Positions 25,252 through 34,181 of a stretch of DNA of 64,000 bases are shown piece by piece. The stretch is from a virus. The notes under the pieces were generated by a model. That model ran no database searches. It had not been told where the DNA came from and saw nothing but the letters and a program-made list of their open reading frames with translations. The stretch is from IMG/VR virus record IMGVR_UViG_3300012931_000667, positions 1-64,000 of that record, one strand, 5' to 3'. Numbering within the stretch: the stretch's first letter is position 1; each line of letters begins with the position of its first letter. Made by a program: the position numbers and the translations under genes.

Positions 25252-25698
25252 TTATTTATTTCTATTAATTTCTACAGCACAATCATTACCACCAAAATAA
25301 GAATAAAACACCTGCTTATTATTAATAGAAACTGTCACTCTGCCACCATCATAAAAAAATCCTAAATAATTTATTTTATCTGGTAAATTAATACTTTTTT
25401 CTTCATTATAACAATCATCTTTCCAATTATTAAAAATTAGTTTACTATTCCCATTTTCTTCTTCATTAACTTTTTCCCATGATATAGAGTTTTCATTATG
25501 AATTATTTTATATATATCCCATTTTTTATGCATGGTGTCTCTATATTGTTTAGCACCTTCTAATGAAAATGTAGAAGCATACATAAAAGTAGTATCAGAA
25601 GGATATCCACCTGATGTCTCATCAATACGAATAAAATAATTAGTAGCAGAATCTTTTAATATATACTTATCTTCCATATTATTTTTCTCCTTTACCAA
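25252..25698 (-). CDS. hypothetical phage protein, 148 aa
   Basis: Contains DKYILKDSATNYFIRIDE and SLEGAKQYRDTMHKK, then a beta-rich C-terminal half (YFGGNDCAVEINRNK). The true start may be the internal Met at residue 8 (MEDKYILKD). Unrecognised. Confidence 0.64.
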   Translation of the reverse strand: MVKEKNNMEDKYILKDSATNYFIRIDETSGGYPSDTTFMYASTFSLEGAKQYRDTMHKKWDIYKIIHNENSISWEKVNEEENGNSKLIFNNWKDDCYNEEKSINLPDKINYLGFFYDGGRVTVSINNKQVFYSYFGGNDCAVEINRNK

Positions 25699-26015
25699 AT
25701 ATGTTCAGAAAATAAACAAGGATGCCAATTTTCTTTTACTATTTCTATTCCTTTTATTTTTGTGTAATTTTCATTCCATTTTTGTTCTGAACATTGATTA
25801 TAATTGAAAGCTTCATAGTATGCTTCTTCTCTAGTTAAAAACTGTAGACTATCATTAATAAACCCTTGTATACAATCTATATGTAATTTTTGTACTACTT
25901 CCCATTCTACACCAGCTTTTCTGTATAGGTCTATTAAATTCTTAAAACAAGCTGAATGATTATTTCCTACAAAAACTCTACTATCTACTAATTTAATTGC
26001 GGCTGATACTATCAT
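25692..26015 (-). CDS. conserved phage protein, 107 aa
   Basis: The order GNNHSACF, IQGFINDSLQFLTREEAYYEA, YNQCSE is shared with a small phage family that typically reads QGF.t..g.F..R.EA...a. No activity is known. It overlaps the next gene by 7 nt. Confidence 0.66.
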   Translation of the reverse strand: MIVSAAIKLVDSRVFVGNNHSACFKNLIDLYRKAGVEWEVVQKLHIDCIQGFINDSLQFLTREEAYYEAFNYNQCSEQKWNENYTKIKGIEIVKENWHPCLFSEHIW

Positions 26016-26085
26016 ATAAAATTACTTTTTCATTATCAGGAGCATATTGTTTTTTTTCTTCTTCTGTCCAATCAAACTTAATCAT
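25993..26085 (-). CDS. possible small protein, 30 aa
   Basis: The frame MIKFDWTEEEKKQYAPDNEK ... overlaps the following gene by 23 nt and follows an AGGAGAAG ribosome binding site. It is very short, so the call is tentative. Confidence 0.4.
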   Translation of the reverse strand: MIKFDWTEEEKKQYAPDNEKVILYDSISRN

Positions 26086-26550
26086 TTATTTCTTCTCCTT
26101 TTTTACAATTTCAATCTTATTAATAACAGATATGTCATAAACATCATAAAAGGTATTATCCTTACCCCACCACCAAGCAGTAGCTTTTTCATCTGCTAAA
26201 TACTCTGATTTTGCTTTAATAAAAATTGAACTAATAAAATCTTGTGTGTCATGTCTATAAAAAGATACCTTATACTCATATCCAAAAATTCTATGGTAAA
26301 TTAACTTAAAAAACTGTGTAGGATGCTTTGTATATTTCTTAATCTCATTCTTTATAATTATATATTTATAATTTACTTCTTTTCTTTCTACAGCATACAC
26401 AAACCATAACCATTTAAATACATACTGTCCTCTATCAGGACTCCATGACATACATGGCATATAATGAGGAAAGATATAGAATTTGCCATTAGGGTAAAAC
26501 CTAAATTTAATTTCATTATTACCAGGACGATTATCAAATTTAATCTTCAT
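26086..26550 (-). CDS. hypothetical phage protein, 154 aa
   Basis: A basic, aromatic-rich protein. It starts MKIKFDNRPGNNEIKFRFYP and contains FPHYMPCMSWSPDRGQYVFK and a hydrophobic WLWFVYAV. Unrecognised. Confidence 0.64.
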   Translation of the reverse strand: MKIKFDNRPGNNEIKFRFYPNGKFYIFPHYMPCMSWSPDRGQYVFKWLWFVYAVERKEVNYKYIIIKNEIKKYTKHPTQFFKLIYHRIFGYEYKVSFYRHDTQDFISSIFIKAKSEYLADEKATAWWWGKDNTFYDVYDISVINKIEIVKKEKK

Positions 26551-26692
26551 GTTCTTCCTCTTTTAAGGTAGTCAATAGTAAATTACAAGCTTCATCATCA
26601 GTAAGAACTAATTGATTATATTCTTTCATATCTTCAAAAGGTACAGGTTCTCTTATTTTTTTAATTAATTTCATTGCTTTGTTTCTATTCAT
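26540..26692 (-). CDS. small helical protein, 50 aa
   Basis: The frame MNRNKAMKLIKKIREPVPFE ... KEEEHED goes from a basic to an acidic end and overlaps the next gene by 11 nt. Unrecognised. Confidence 0.52.
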   Translation of the reverse strand: MNRNKAMKLIKKIREPVPFEDMKEYNQLVLTDDEACNLLLTTLKEEEHED

Positions 26693-26929
26693 CTATTTTC
26701 CTTTGACTACTATTACATTATGGGTATAATCATAAATAACATCTATTACCTCTGTAGCAGGAGTATAACCCATGAATACTTTTTCTCCTATATGAGGAAT
26801 ATATGAAGGATTTTCTATTACTCTTGCTTTTCTAGTATCACTATCAATAGGAAGGGATAATAAAACATCTATATCATCATAGTATACATCAAGTAAAATC
26901 ATTGTCATTTGATACTCCTTAATCATCAC
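26693..26929 (-). CDS. hypothetical phage protein, 78 aa
   Basis: A small beta-rich protein (PHIGEKVFMGYTPATEVIDVI) that resembles an SH3-like barrel pattern, though this is only composition. It overlaps its upstream neighbour by 11 nt. Confidence 0.6.
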   Translation of the reverse strand: MMIKEYQMTMILLDVYYDDIDVLLSLPIDSDTRKARVIENPSYIPHIGEKVFMGYTPATEVIDVIYDYTHNVIVVKGK

Positions 26930-27143
26930 TCATTTGAACACAATTACAATTAGGACAAGCAAGTAAAGCTACTCTATGTTCTCCCCCATGATAGCTACTA
27001 TTATCTACTAAAAAAGTTCCATTAATATGTATAAATTTTTTCTTATGATCCTGCATATTACTAATTTTTAAAGCTAATACATTATCATCTTTTTCTTCCC
27101 AATCATGAACATAAAAATAATGGCAAACAGGACAAGTAGTCAT
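26919..27143 (-). CDS. zinc-ribbon phage protein, 74 aa
   Basis: CPVC at residues 4-7 and CPNC near 66-69 bracket a beta-rich core, consistent with a zinc ribbon. Function unknown. Confidence 0.68.
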   Translation of the reverse strand: MTTCPVCHYFYVHDWEEKDDNVLALKISNMQDHKKKFIHINGTFLVDNSSYHGGEHRVALLACPNCNCVQMSDD

Positions 27144-27152
27144 ATATTTCTC

Positions 27153-27602
27153 CTATATTTTCTTTAATTCTACATACTTCTTTAGTACTTCTACTATATT
27201 TTTAGGATTACTAAAACCAGCTTGAACCATTTCCAATGATATTGATTCAAATTTCTTTATTTGCTTATATTGAATTAATGAAGCTTTTAATGCAGGAAGA
27301 AAGTCTATGTAGTCTTCTTCTTTTCCAGTATACATCATTATAGGTCGAATATCCATCATTTTGTCAAGAGGATTATTAGTAGTTACCATAGATAAATCAA
27401 TTCCCATTTTTTCAGCTTTTGATCTACGTCTACCCTCTTGCATAGCCTTTTTTTGTGCTTCAGATACTATCCTCCCCTTTCGCTTATCAGCTTTAGGAAG
27501 AGTAGGAGCATTAGGCATAGTAATTGTTTGAATTATAGATTCAGTATGGTATTCTAATACAGATACTTTGGGCTTATTTTTGCTTCCTTTAGGTCTTAAC
27601 AT
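27153..27602 (-). CDS. basic phage protein with AT-hook-like N-terminus, 149 aa
   Basis: The N-terminal RPKGSKNKPK resembles an AT-hook-type or RPKGSKN minor-groove motif found in many phage proteins. A second basic stretch (EGRRRSKAEKMG) follows, with a helical C-terminal half. It probably binds DNA. The family is not recognised. Confidence 0.66.
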   Translation of the reverse strand: MLRPKGSKNKPKVSVLEYHTESIIQTITMPNAPTLPKADKRKGRIVSEAQKKAMQEGRRRSKAEKMGIDLSMVTTNNPLDKMMDIRPIMMYTGKEEDYIDFLPALKASLIQYKQIKKFESISLEMVQAGFSNPKNIVEVLKKYVELKKI

Positions 27603-27833
27603 TTAATTCTCCTTATGTACTGTCATTAGTATATACTTAGGACCATCATGACTATGATCAGCAAAGAAAGCATAAGCTTTTCTATTACCAATATCATTTT
27701 CCATTTTTGCCATTTGTCGTAGTCCTGATGGATATGAAGCACAAAGTAGTTTAGGGTATAGATTTCTTTTTTTAGCATCAGTAAGAAAGGAATAAAGTAC
27801 ATCAATGTTGTTAGTAAAAATCATACCATTCAT
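27603..27833 (-). CDS. hypothetical phage protein, 76 aa
   Basis: The first gene downstream of the promoter at 27865-27893. The product (FADHSHDGPKYILMTVHKEN at the C-terminus) is unrecognised. Confidence 0.62.
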   Translation of the reverse strand: MNGMIFTNNIDVLYSFLTDAKKRNLYPKLLCASYPSGLRQMAKMENDIGNRKAYAFFADHSHDGPKYILMTVHKEN

Positions 27834-27864
27834 TTAAATCTTCTCCCTCTCATTTTGTTATATC

Positions 27865-27893
27865 ATAGTACACTACGACTAATAATATGTCAA
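27865..27893 (-). promoter_or_regulatory. sigma70-like promoter for the 20-28 kb accessory block
   Basis: Minus-strand TTGACA (27893-27888) and TACTAT (27870-27865) with a 17-nt spacer. It lies in the only sizeable gap between 20 and 28 kb and points into the accessory block. Confidence 0.75.
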
Positions 27894-27954
27894 TATATAA
27901 ATAAAAGTATTTTGATTATATTAAATGGAGATTTTAGATTTATACATTGTATAT

Positions 27955-28122
27955 TTAATCAAATAGTCTTGTTTGATAAACACCAGGGGATACCTCTTGA
28001 AGTTTAGTACCTGGCATTTTAGATAACCTATCTTTTTCAATTTCAAATTCTTGTTCTGTTAATCGTCTACCATTAACAATATATACCTTATTAACATTAG
28101 TATTTTGTACTGTATCACTCAT
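27955..28122 (-). CDS. small protein, 55 aa
   Basis: The frame MSDTVQNTNVNKVYIVNGRR then LTEQEFEIEKDRL and PGTKLQEVSPGVYQTRL has protein-like composition and overlaps the Nudix stop (TAATG). It is unrecognised. The 130 nt after it hold the promoter at 27865-27893. Confidence 0.6.
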   Translation of the reverse strand: MSDTVQNTNVNKVYIVNGRRLTEQEFEIEKDRLSKMPGTKLQEVSPGVYQTRLFD

Positions 28123-28685
28123 TATAATTTACCCTCTTTATAAAGATTTTCACTAAGTATACTTTGTAGTCTATAATAAGACATTAAAAAAATTAAATCA
28201 TAGTTAGTTTCATAATCAATAATGTTTTTCATTTCTTCCAATGTCATTAATATAGATTCAGATTTTTCCTCATAAATAGTACCATCTCCAGTAGGTTTAC
28301 CAATATCATAAGAGGTAAGACCTAAAATATATAAATTACATCTTATATTACTATTCTTCCATATAGGTAATTCTTTTTCTTTTATATACCATTCTAAATC
28401 AAAGTCATAAATACCACTTTCTTCTTGAATTTCTCGCATCAACCCATCTTCTATACTTTCATTTTCCTCCACCATTCCTGATAATAAGGTAAAATATTTT
28501 TTAACTTCATTATCTTTACAAAAATAAGGAGGACATAATTCAGAACGTACTATAATTTTATTCTCATTTATAAGATAAGGTAATACTATTACTTCTGAAC
28601 CTTCATTTAAAATTTCATAGGGATATTGTATAGGAGAAATAATTGAAAGAAACTTTCCTTTCCATAGTTGTTTAAATGGTATCAT
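28122..28685 (-). CDS. Nudix hydrolase
   Basis: The 187-residue product has a canonical Nudix box, GMVEENESIEDGLMREIQEESGI, with every consensus residue present, preceded by YFTLLSG. The longer N-terminal beta region (PYEILNEGSEVIVLPYLINE) is typical of ADP-ribose or nucleoside-diphosphate-sugar pyrophosphatases, but the substrate is undetermined. It is the second Nudix gene in the window. Confidence 0.9.
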   Translation of the reverse strand: MIPFKQLWKGKFLSIISPIQYPYEILNEGSEVIVLPYLINENKIIVRSELCPPYFCKDNEVKKYFTLLSGMVEENESIEDGLMREIQEESGIYDFDLEWYIKEKELPIWKNSNIRCNLYILGLTSYDIGKPTGDGTIYEEKSESILMTLEEMKNIIDYETNYDLIFLMSYYRLQSILSENLYKEGKL

Positions 28686-28711
28686 TCTATTTCTCCTAAT
28701 TAAATAGTTAT

Positions 28712-29746
28712 TTATACATAAAATTGTAATATTTCTTCAATAAATTTTTCTTCCCAATAAGGAATTCTAATTAAGTTAATATTATTATTTTTACAATATT
28801 CATTTTTAGTACTATCCCTTTTTTTAATGAGAATAAGATTTTCTTCCCATCCAAATAAATTAATAGCTTCATAGTGCTGTCTACCATCAAATTCTATTAA
28901 ATACTTTAACTTAACTTTTTCTTTATCTTCAAAAATAGCAAAATCAAAGAATAAGGAATAAACATATTTACAATCCTTAATTTTATATTCCTTAATATAA
29001 AAAATATCATTTTTATTTAGATATTGGGTTATTAAAGTTGCTCCTTTTGATTCTTTTCTATTACTAGTACAAATAGAGCATCCAGAATTAAGAATTACCC
29101 TTGTTTTTATACTTGTATACCACTCATGACCACATTCTTTATTTTTCCACCATGCTTTTTTATCAGTTTTAGGATAAATTCTTTTAGGATCAAGACCTAA
29201 TTTATTATTTTTTTCATAATCCCATTCTAATAATAATTCTGGATACTTAAAATATAGAGATTTTTCAATATTATTACAAATAGAATTAGATTTACCAATT
29301 TGTATCATTCCACAATCATAACATTGATGTAACTGTATTTTCTTATTCCTTAGTCTTCCACTTAAAATTTCAAATTCTTTTCCACAATCACATCTAACAA
29401 GATAAATACATTCCTGTCTTTTAGAATCAACTCCTATTTTTTTTAAAACTAATAATTTATCAAATTTCTGTCCAACTAAATCTTTTTGATATGCTTTACC
29501 CATATTTATATAACTACATTTTTTACAACCTTCTCCTAATAAATCTTTAGAAACACTATGCCAGAAATTTCCATGTAAAAAACAAGTGTATTCTACTAAA
29601 GTTTTAGTAGTATTATATGTTTCATTAAATAATCCTATAACTCCTTTTTCATTTTTATATCTTCCAGTTAAAATAATAGGATTTTCTTTATTTTTCCAAA
29701 TTTCATTATGTCTAAAAATAATTTCTTGTTCTGTTAATTTTCTCAT
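28712..29746 (-). CDS. EDxHD/Vsr-like homing endonuclease with treble-clef zinc modules
   Basis: The 344-residue protein has several CxxC pairs (CKKC near 78, CDCG, CYDCG, CSICT) set in repeated zinc-binding modules. Its C-terminal nuclease domain reads LKYLIEFDGRQHYEAI, then KKRDSTKNEYCKNNNINLIRIPY, the arrangement of phage EDxHD homing endonucleases related to Vsr and PD-(D/E)XK enzymes. It stands alone between a Nudix gene and two beta-rich genes. Unlike three other endonuclease genes here it has no kissing-loop leader. Confidence 0.82.
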   Translation of the reverse strand: MRKLTEQEIIFRHNEIWKNKENPIILTGRYKNEKGVIGLFNETYNTTKTLVEYTCFLHGNFWHSVSKDLLGEGCKKCSYINMGKAYQKDLVGQKFDKLLVLKKIGVDSKRQECIYLVRCDCGKEFEILSGRLRNKKIQLHQCYDCGMIQIGKSNSICNNIEKSLYFKYPELLLEWDYEKNNKLGLDPKRIYPKTDKKAWWKNKECGHEWYTSIKTRVILNSGCSICTSNRKESKGATLITQYLNKNDIFYIKEYKIKDCKYVYSLFFDFAIFEDKEKVKLKYLIEFDGRQHYEAINLFGWEENLILIKKRDSTKNEYCKNNNINLIRIPYWEEKFIEEILQFYV

Positions 29747-29764
29747 AATAAATTAAAATGGTTA

Positions 29765-30292
29765 TTACCCTATTTTTTCAGCAAAATTTAAATCTATACT
29801 CATTCTCATACTTACTGAAGGTATTAATTGTAATGAATATGTATAATTAGGAGGAAATATAAAATATGATATTTCTGCTCCTGTAGTTCCTGTAGAAAAT
29901 TGACCAGGATTTGTACCATAATTTATTAGTCTATCTCTCATTAATGTTTGATATCCAGAAGTACTAATAGTATTTCCTGTATAGAATTTTGATCTAAAAG
30001 TATAACCATTAGTATTATATCTATTATAATTTATAGGATTGACTATTGTTCCTGAAACAGTTATTACAGGTCTCTCTTTTAATAAATATTGTACTTGACC
30101 TTGAGTTTCTATTACAACCCAAGCTAACATTACACAATCATTAATAGAAACTAATAAATTTAATTCAGTACCTTGAGTAGCTTGTAATGAAATAAATCCA
30201 TAATATCCATTATTTCTAAAAAATTCATCTGGTGATTCAAAAATAGGCATATTAGATTTAATATCAATAGGGATATCATCAAAAGCTCCCAT
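29765..30292 (-). CDS. putative structural (virion) protein, 175 aa
   Basis: A beta-rich, Ser/Thr/Gly/Asn-rich protein with few charged residues (TGNTISTSGYQTLMRDRLIN, SYFIFPPNYTYSLQLIPSVS), composition typical of phage virion or decoration proteins. It is paired with the next gene by a 1-nt overlap. The exact part is not identifiable. Confidence 0.5.
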   Translation of the reverse strand: MGAFDDIPIDIKSNMPIFESPDEFFRNNGYYGFISLQATQGTELNLLVSINDCVMLAWVVIETQGQVQYLLKERPVITVSGTIVNPINYNRYNTNGYTFRSKFYTGNTISTSGYQTLMRDRLINYGTNPGQFSTGTTGAEISYFIFPPNYTYSLQLIPSVSMRMSIDLNFAEKIG

Positions 30293-30642
30293 TATTTATT
30301 ACCTCTTAAATATACTGTAACAGTACCAGAACTTGATATACTACTAAATTTCATTAAATTACAAGGTATAATTTTTGTACTAATACTAAAGTTAATACCT
30401 GAAAAAACTAATGGTCCAATGTGGATATATTCAAAGTGAATACCAGAAATAGTGTTAGTTACATCATTTATATATTTTTGTGAATTATTACTTAATTGAA
30501 TCTGATAAATAGGATTACCACTTATTACAGTTTGTATTGATATAGAAGAGAAATTACCACTTACTCCTAGTATTTTAGTTCCACTAGGAGTAAGAGTAAA
30601 TTGATAATTAGAACCTAAATACTCATCATAGAGTATAGACAT
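30292..30642 (-). CDS. putative structural (virion) protein, 116 aa
   Basis: A Ser/Ile/Gly-rich all-beta protein (TPSGTKILGVSGNFSSISIQ) with conspicuously few acidic residues. The composition resembles tail or head accessory proteins. Its stop overlaps the start of the 175-residue gene. Confidence 0.5.
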   Translation of the reverse strand: MSILYDEYLGSNYQFTLTPSGTKILGVSGNFSSISIQTVISGNPIYQIQLSNNSQKYINDVTNTISGIHFEYIHIGPLVFSGINFSISTKIIPCNLMKFSSISSSGTVTVYLRGNK

Positions 30643-30672
30643 ATATAAATAGTTACTCTTTATAAATAAATA

Positions 30673-31167
30673 TCACTTTTTTACTTTTTTTATTTTTGAC
30701 CATCTATCATTTTCTTTTTTAATATAAAAAGTAAAATTAGTATAAGGTAAAGAAAAGAAATCTTCTTCTATCTTTTTTCCATTTTCATCTTCATCAGAAT
30801 ATTTAGTTGGTTTTTTTATTATTTCACCTTTTGTTAATATTTCCTTCATGTCAATTGTAGCTAATGATGAGAAATCATGATTAAACATAATAAAAATACT
30901 AGACATACTTTCATGTTTTCTATAAGGAATATGAATAGTATCCCAACATTCTTTTTTCCATTTAGGTTCATCCCATACGAATTTTACTTCTACTTCAACT
31001 AAAATTTTATTTCCATTGGGATCAATAGAATAAAAATCACCTTTTTTATATAATTCTTTGTCTGACAATACTGATTTATATCCTAATTGATTAAGAAACT
31101 TAATAGCTTCAATTTTTGATATTTTATCTGATTGATTATAAGTCTCTCGTGAAAATGTTTTATTCAT
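30673..31167 (-). CDS. putative PD-(D/E)XK-type nuclease, 164 aa
   Basis: The pattern KKGDFYSIDPNGNKILVEVE followed by VK matches the D...(E/V)xK catalytic signature (Asp of GDF, then E-V-K) of PD-(D/E)XK nucleases, preceded by a helix ending LNQLGY. The protein has a basic C-terminus. It follows NrdD by 1 nt. The nuclease assignment rests on the motif only. Confidence 0.5.
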   Translation of the reverse strand: MNKTFSRETYNQSDKISKIEAIKFLNQLGYKSVLSDKELYKKGDFYSIDPNGNKILVEVEVKFVWDEPKWKKECWDTIHIPYRKHESMSSIFIMFNHDFSSLATIDMKEILTKGEIIKKPTKYSDEDENGKKIEEDFFSLPYTNFTFYIKKENDRWSKIKKVKK

Positions 31168-31168
31168 A

Positions 31169-34100
31169 TTAATCTATAGCTTTAAATTGTCTACGAGGGA
31201 ACTCCCAATTTCTACGAGTAATATTCCATCCACTTATCTTTGTATAAAAGCCAACAACACGAGTTAAATAATCAGTAATTTCTTTTCCACAAATGGGACA
31301 TATCTTTTGTTTACCAAAAGAACTATGACCATCTACACATTCACTATATACAGAATTCAAAGCAAAAAGTTCACATCCAGATTTAATAGCATAATCTATT
31401 ATTTTTTTATTTTGAGTAGTAGTAGTTTTTTCTCCTAAATTAAAGAAACAAATAGAACCACCTGTATATAATTTTTGATATTTACCATCTATTTCCATTC
31501 TTTCCCATATTGATTTATCTTCCCATAAAGGAATAAATTGATTAGAATATAATTCATAAGGTACACAACTTTCACCATAAATTAATTTATCAATTTGTGT
31601 TAATCTTATCGCCATAGTTTCACCAGGAACTTGTTCTATATTAAATGGTGTTTTTAATTCATTAGTCCAATAAGAAGCTTTATCATTAAGAAGTTTTAAT
31701 GATTCCTCAATTAAATCTTTATTAAAATCACCAAATTTTTTAAGCATTGTTTCTTTTGTTTCAGTTAATCCAATAATACCATAAGTAGAAAACATTTTTT
31801 TTAATTGAATCCAACCTAAAGTCATTAATGGTTGCATTCCTTTATCAATAGTATCTTGTAACATCTTTCTATGAGAATAAAGTATTTTAGTAGCATCATC
31901 TATTCTTTCTGATAATATTTTAAAAAATGAATCATAATCAGTAGCTTCAAGAGCTATACGATTAAAATTAATTAATACTACTCTATGAGAACCTAAACTA
32001 ATAGCACTCCCACCAAAAGAATTTGATAGTCCTCCTAAATTAAACATATCAGCATCACTTAATAATCGACAATTATGTGTTATTACTCCATTAGGTAAAG
32101 TAAAATAAGGTTCTTCTTTATTTCTCATTTCAAAACAATATACACTTTCTTTATTATATTCTTTTATTTCTTCAATAGAGTTTATTTTAAAATAAATATT
32201 TCCATTTCTAAAAATATATACATTTTCTTGTTTTCTTTTTGATTTTCTATCATACCACCTAATAGAATAAGATGGATAATTTCTATTATAGAAATTATCT
32301 CTAATAAATACTTTTTCATTTGTTCTATCTACACAATCAATACAAGAAACTTTACCTAATGAAGTTAATAAAGTTTCCATATTAGAAATTAATTTTTTAG
32401 AAGAAGAATAAATTCTATTAGAGTTTCCACCATCTGTTAAATATAATCCTTTTAGGATACCCTTTCTAAAGTCTTTAGATTCTAGTAGACATTCAAGATT
32501 TAATTCTTTTTCATAAGAATAATTACCATATACCCAATATTTTATAAAATTATATAAATTAATATCATGAATACAAACATTATAACAATTATTTTTTAAT
32601 TCATTTTTATAAATATTTTTATTAATCCCCAATTGTTTAAGAGCAATTTCAAATATAGGAATTAACTCTTTATCTTTTTTAAGATTTAAAGAAAAACAAA
32701 TAATAGTTCCATTATTATCCTTATTTTTATAAGAACTTCCATCTCCTAAATAAGAACCTATTAAAATTCCTTGTTCATAAGTTAAAATACTTTTTTTATT
32801 ATATCTACCAGGAGTAGACTCATTTAATAGATTATTATTAAATAGTAAGTAATCATCCTCTGTTAATTCACATACTTTTTTATCTTTTTCTAATGTTAGA
32901 AAAATATGGTCTTCAGTTACAATCATTTCTTTTTTATTAGATGTGATAATTTTATACATTTTCTTATTTTCTCTATTAACTTTTATAGGATTTCCAAATA
33001 ACCAATTTCCATTATGAAAAATTCTTAAATTTATTCCATTTTTAGGCATTTCATATACTTCTTTTAATTTTTTTTCTTCTACTCCATTAGTACTATAAAT
33101 TAATACTTTTGTATCTTCATCAAAACAGCAAGAACTTATTTTATTACCTTCAGAAACATAAGTATGATATCTATAAACATCATGTTTACAATACTCTTTT
33201 TCAAAATCTTTATCTACTACATCAATTACACCATTAATATTTTTACGAGAAAGGTTAACTGTTGATACAGGAAAAGTATAAGGCTTTCCATTAGATAGAG
33301 GATCACCTTTATCAAAAAAATCCATATATAATTTTTCAAGATAAATAATATATTCAATAATGTAATTAATGTCTATTTTTTCAAAATACCAACCCATATT
33401 ATCTTTAGCTAATAAATTTTTAAGTTTTTCTCTATCAAATAAAGAGATATTGGTAAAAGGACTTTCAATATTATTTCTTGACATAGGATTATTAACACTA
33501 TGTACAAAAGTTTGATAGCAATTAATAATATATTTTTGTAATTCTTTAGATTCTTGTAATTGTTCTAAAGTAACTTTTTCTCGATAATAAAGAACATGGC
33601 AAATATCAAAAAAGAAAGTACCTATAGCGATAGCCCCTGCTAATTGAGAAGACATTTGATGAATAATTTCTTTTAAAGAATCAATATAACTAGAAACTCT
33701 ATGAGGAGGATTAGATTTTAATTGCCCAAAAGGAACCCCTTGAATAACAATTTTTGATGCATCAAAAGCCCAACAATAAGGTAATAATAGTTTACCACTA
33801 TCATGAATAGCTAAAGACATATCATACATTTCACCAGTTAATTTTTTAGCTTCTTTTTTACCATATAAATCTTTAATTTTTCTATATAAAGCTCTATACC
33901 CTACCATTTTATATAAAGGAATTGATGATTCATATTGTAATCCAGCTAATGTTTTTCCACTTTTATTAGCATTAGTATCTAAAGAAGTATCTGCTAAATT
34001 ACTATTTGTTAATAACTCAATATTATTTATAAAGTCAAAATTATCTTTACTTAACCCATGCATTTTTAATATTTTTTCTGTAATATCATCATTCACAATT

Positions 34101-34180
34101 CCATACTTTTTATATAAAGAATAATTTAAAGTATTCTTTACTCTTTTAACTGAAGCATTAATACCAGAGTCTTCAAACAT
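31169..34180 (-). CDS. nrdD: anaerobic (class III) ribonucleoside-triphosphate reductase NrdD, interrupted by an intein
   Basis: Start chosen at ATG 34180 (MFEDSGINASVKRV), 2 nt after the nrdG stop and behind an AAGGGAG; a longer frame would add 30 residues inside nrdG. The precursor is 1003 residues and the spliced enzyme 651. Re-joined exteins read GNKISSCCRLLSD, the active-site Cys-Cys-Arg region. It also shows GGSAISLGSHRVVLINFNRI and, at the C-terminus, the zinc motif CPICGKE and the glycyl-radical segment TRVVGFYTKISGWN. NrdD makes dNTPs without oxygen after NrdG activation, so the phage replicates in anaerobic cells. The intein splits the two active-site cysteines. Confidence 0.95.
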   Translation of the reverse strand: MFEDSGINASVKRVKNTLNYSLYKKYGIVNDDITEKILKMHGLSKDNFDFINNIELLTNSNLADTSLDTNANKSGKTLAGLQYESSIPLYKMVGYRALYRKIKDLYGKKEAKKLTGEMYDMSLAIHDSGKLLLPYCWAFDASKIVIQGVPFGQLKSNPPHRVSSYIDSLKEIIHQMSSQLAGAIAIGTFFFDICHVLYYREKVTLEQLQESKELQKYIINCYQTFVHSVNNPMSRNNIESPFTNISLFDREKLKNLLAKDNMGWYFEKIDINYIIEYIIYLEKLYMDFFDKGDPLSNGKPYTFPVSTVNLSRKNINGVIDVVDKDFEKEYCKHDVYRYHTYVSEGNKISSCCFDEDTKVLIYSTNGVEEKKLKEVYEMPKNGINLRIFHNGNWLFGNPIKVNRENKKMYKIITSNKKEMIVTEDHIFLTLEKDKKVCELTEDDYLLFNNNLLNESTPGRYNKKSILTYEQGILIGSYLGDGSSYKNKDNNGTIICFSLNLKKDKELIPIFEIALKQLGINKNIYKNELKNNCYNVCIHDINLYNFIKYWVYGNYSYEKELNLECLLESKDFRKGILKGLYLTDGGNSNRIYSSSKKLISNMETLLTSLGKVSCIDCVDRTNEKVFIRDNFYNRNYPSYSIRWYDRKSKRKQENVYIFRNGNIYFKINSIEEIKEYNKESVYCFEMRNKEEPYFTLPNGVITHNCRLLSDADMFNLGGLSNSFGGSAISLGSHRVVLINFNRIALEATDYDSFFKILSERIDDATKILYSHRKMLQDTIDKGMQPLMTLGWIQLKKMFSTYGIIGLTETKETMLKKFGDFNKDLIEESLKLLNDKASYWTNELKTPFNIEQVPGETMAIRLTQIDKLIYGESCVPYELYSNQFIPLWEDKSIWERMEIDGKYQKLYTGGSICFFNLGEKTTTTQNKKIIDYAIKSGCELFALNSVYSECVDGHSSFGKQKICPICGKEITDYLTRVVGFYTKISGWNITRRNWEFPRRQFKAID
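32072..33127 (-). mobile_element. LAGLIDADG intein in nrdD
   Basis: This is a 352-residue insertion starting CFDEDTKVLIYS and ending VITHN before extein Cys. Block B is IVTEDHIFLTL (the usual TxxH reads TEDH). Two endonuclease motifs are complete: LIGSYLGDGSS and LKGLYLTDGGN. All splice residues (Cys1, His-Asn, +1 Cys) are present. The N-extein also ends in Cys, so Cys352 of the precursor, not the preceding Cys, is intein residue 1; the opposite phasing would leave the intein without its nucleophile pattern. Confidence 0.92.
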
Positions 34181-34181
34181 A

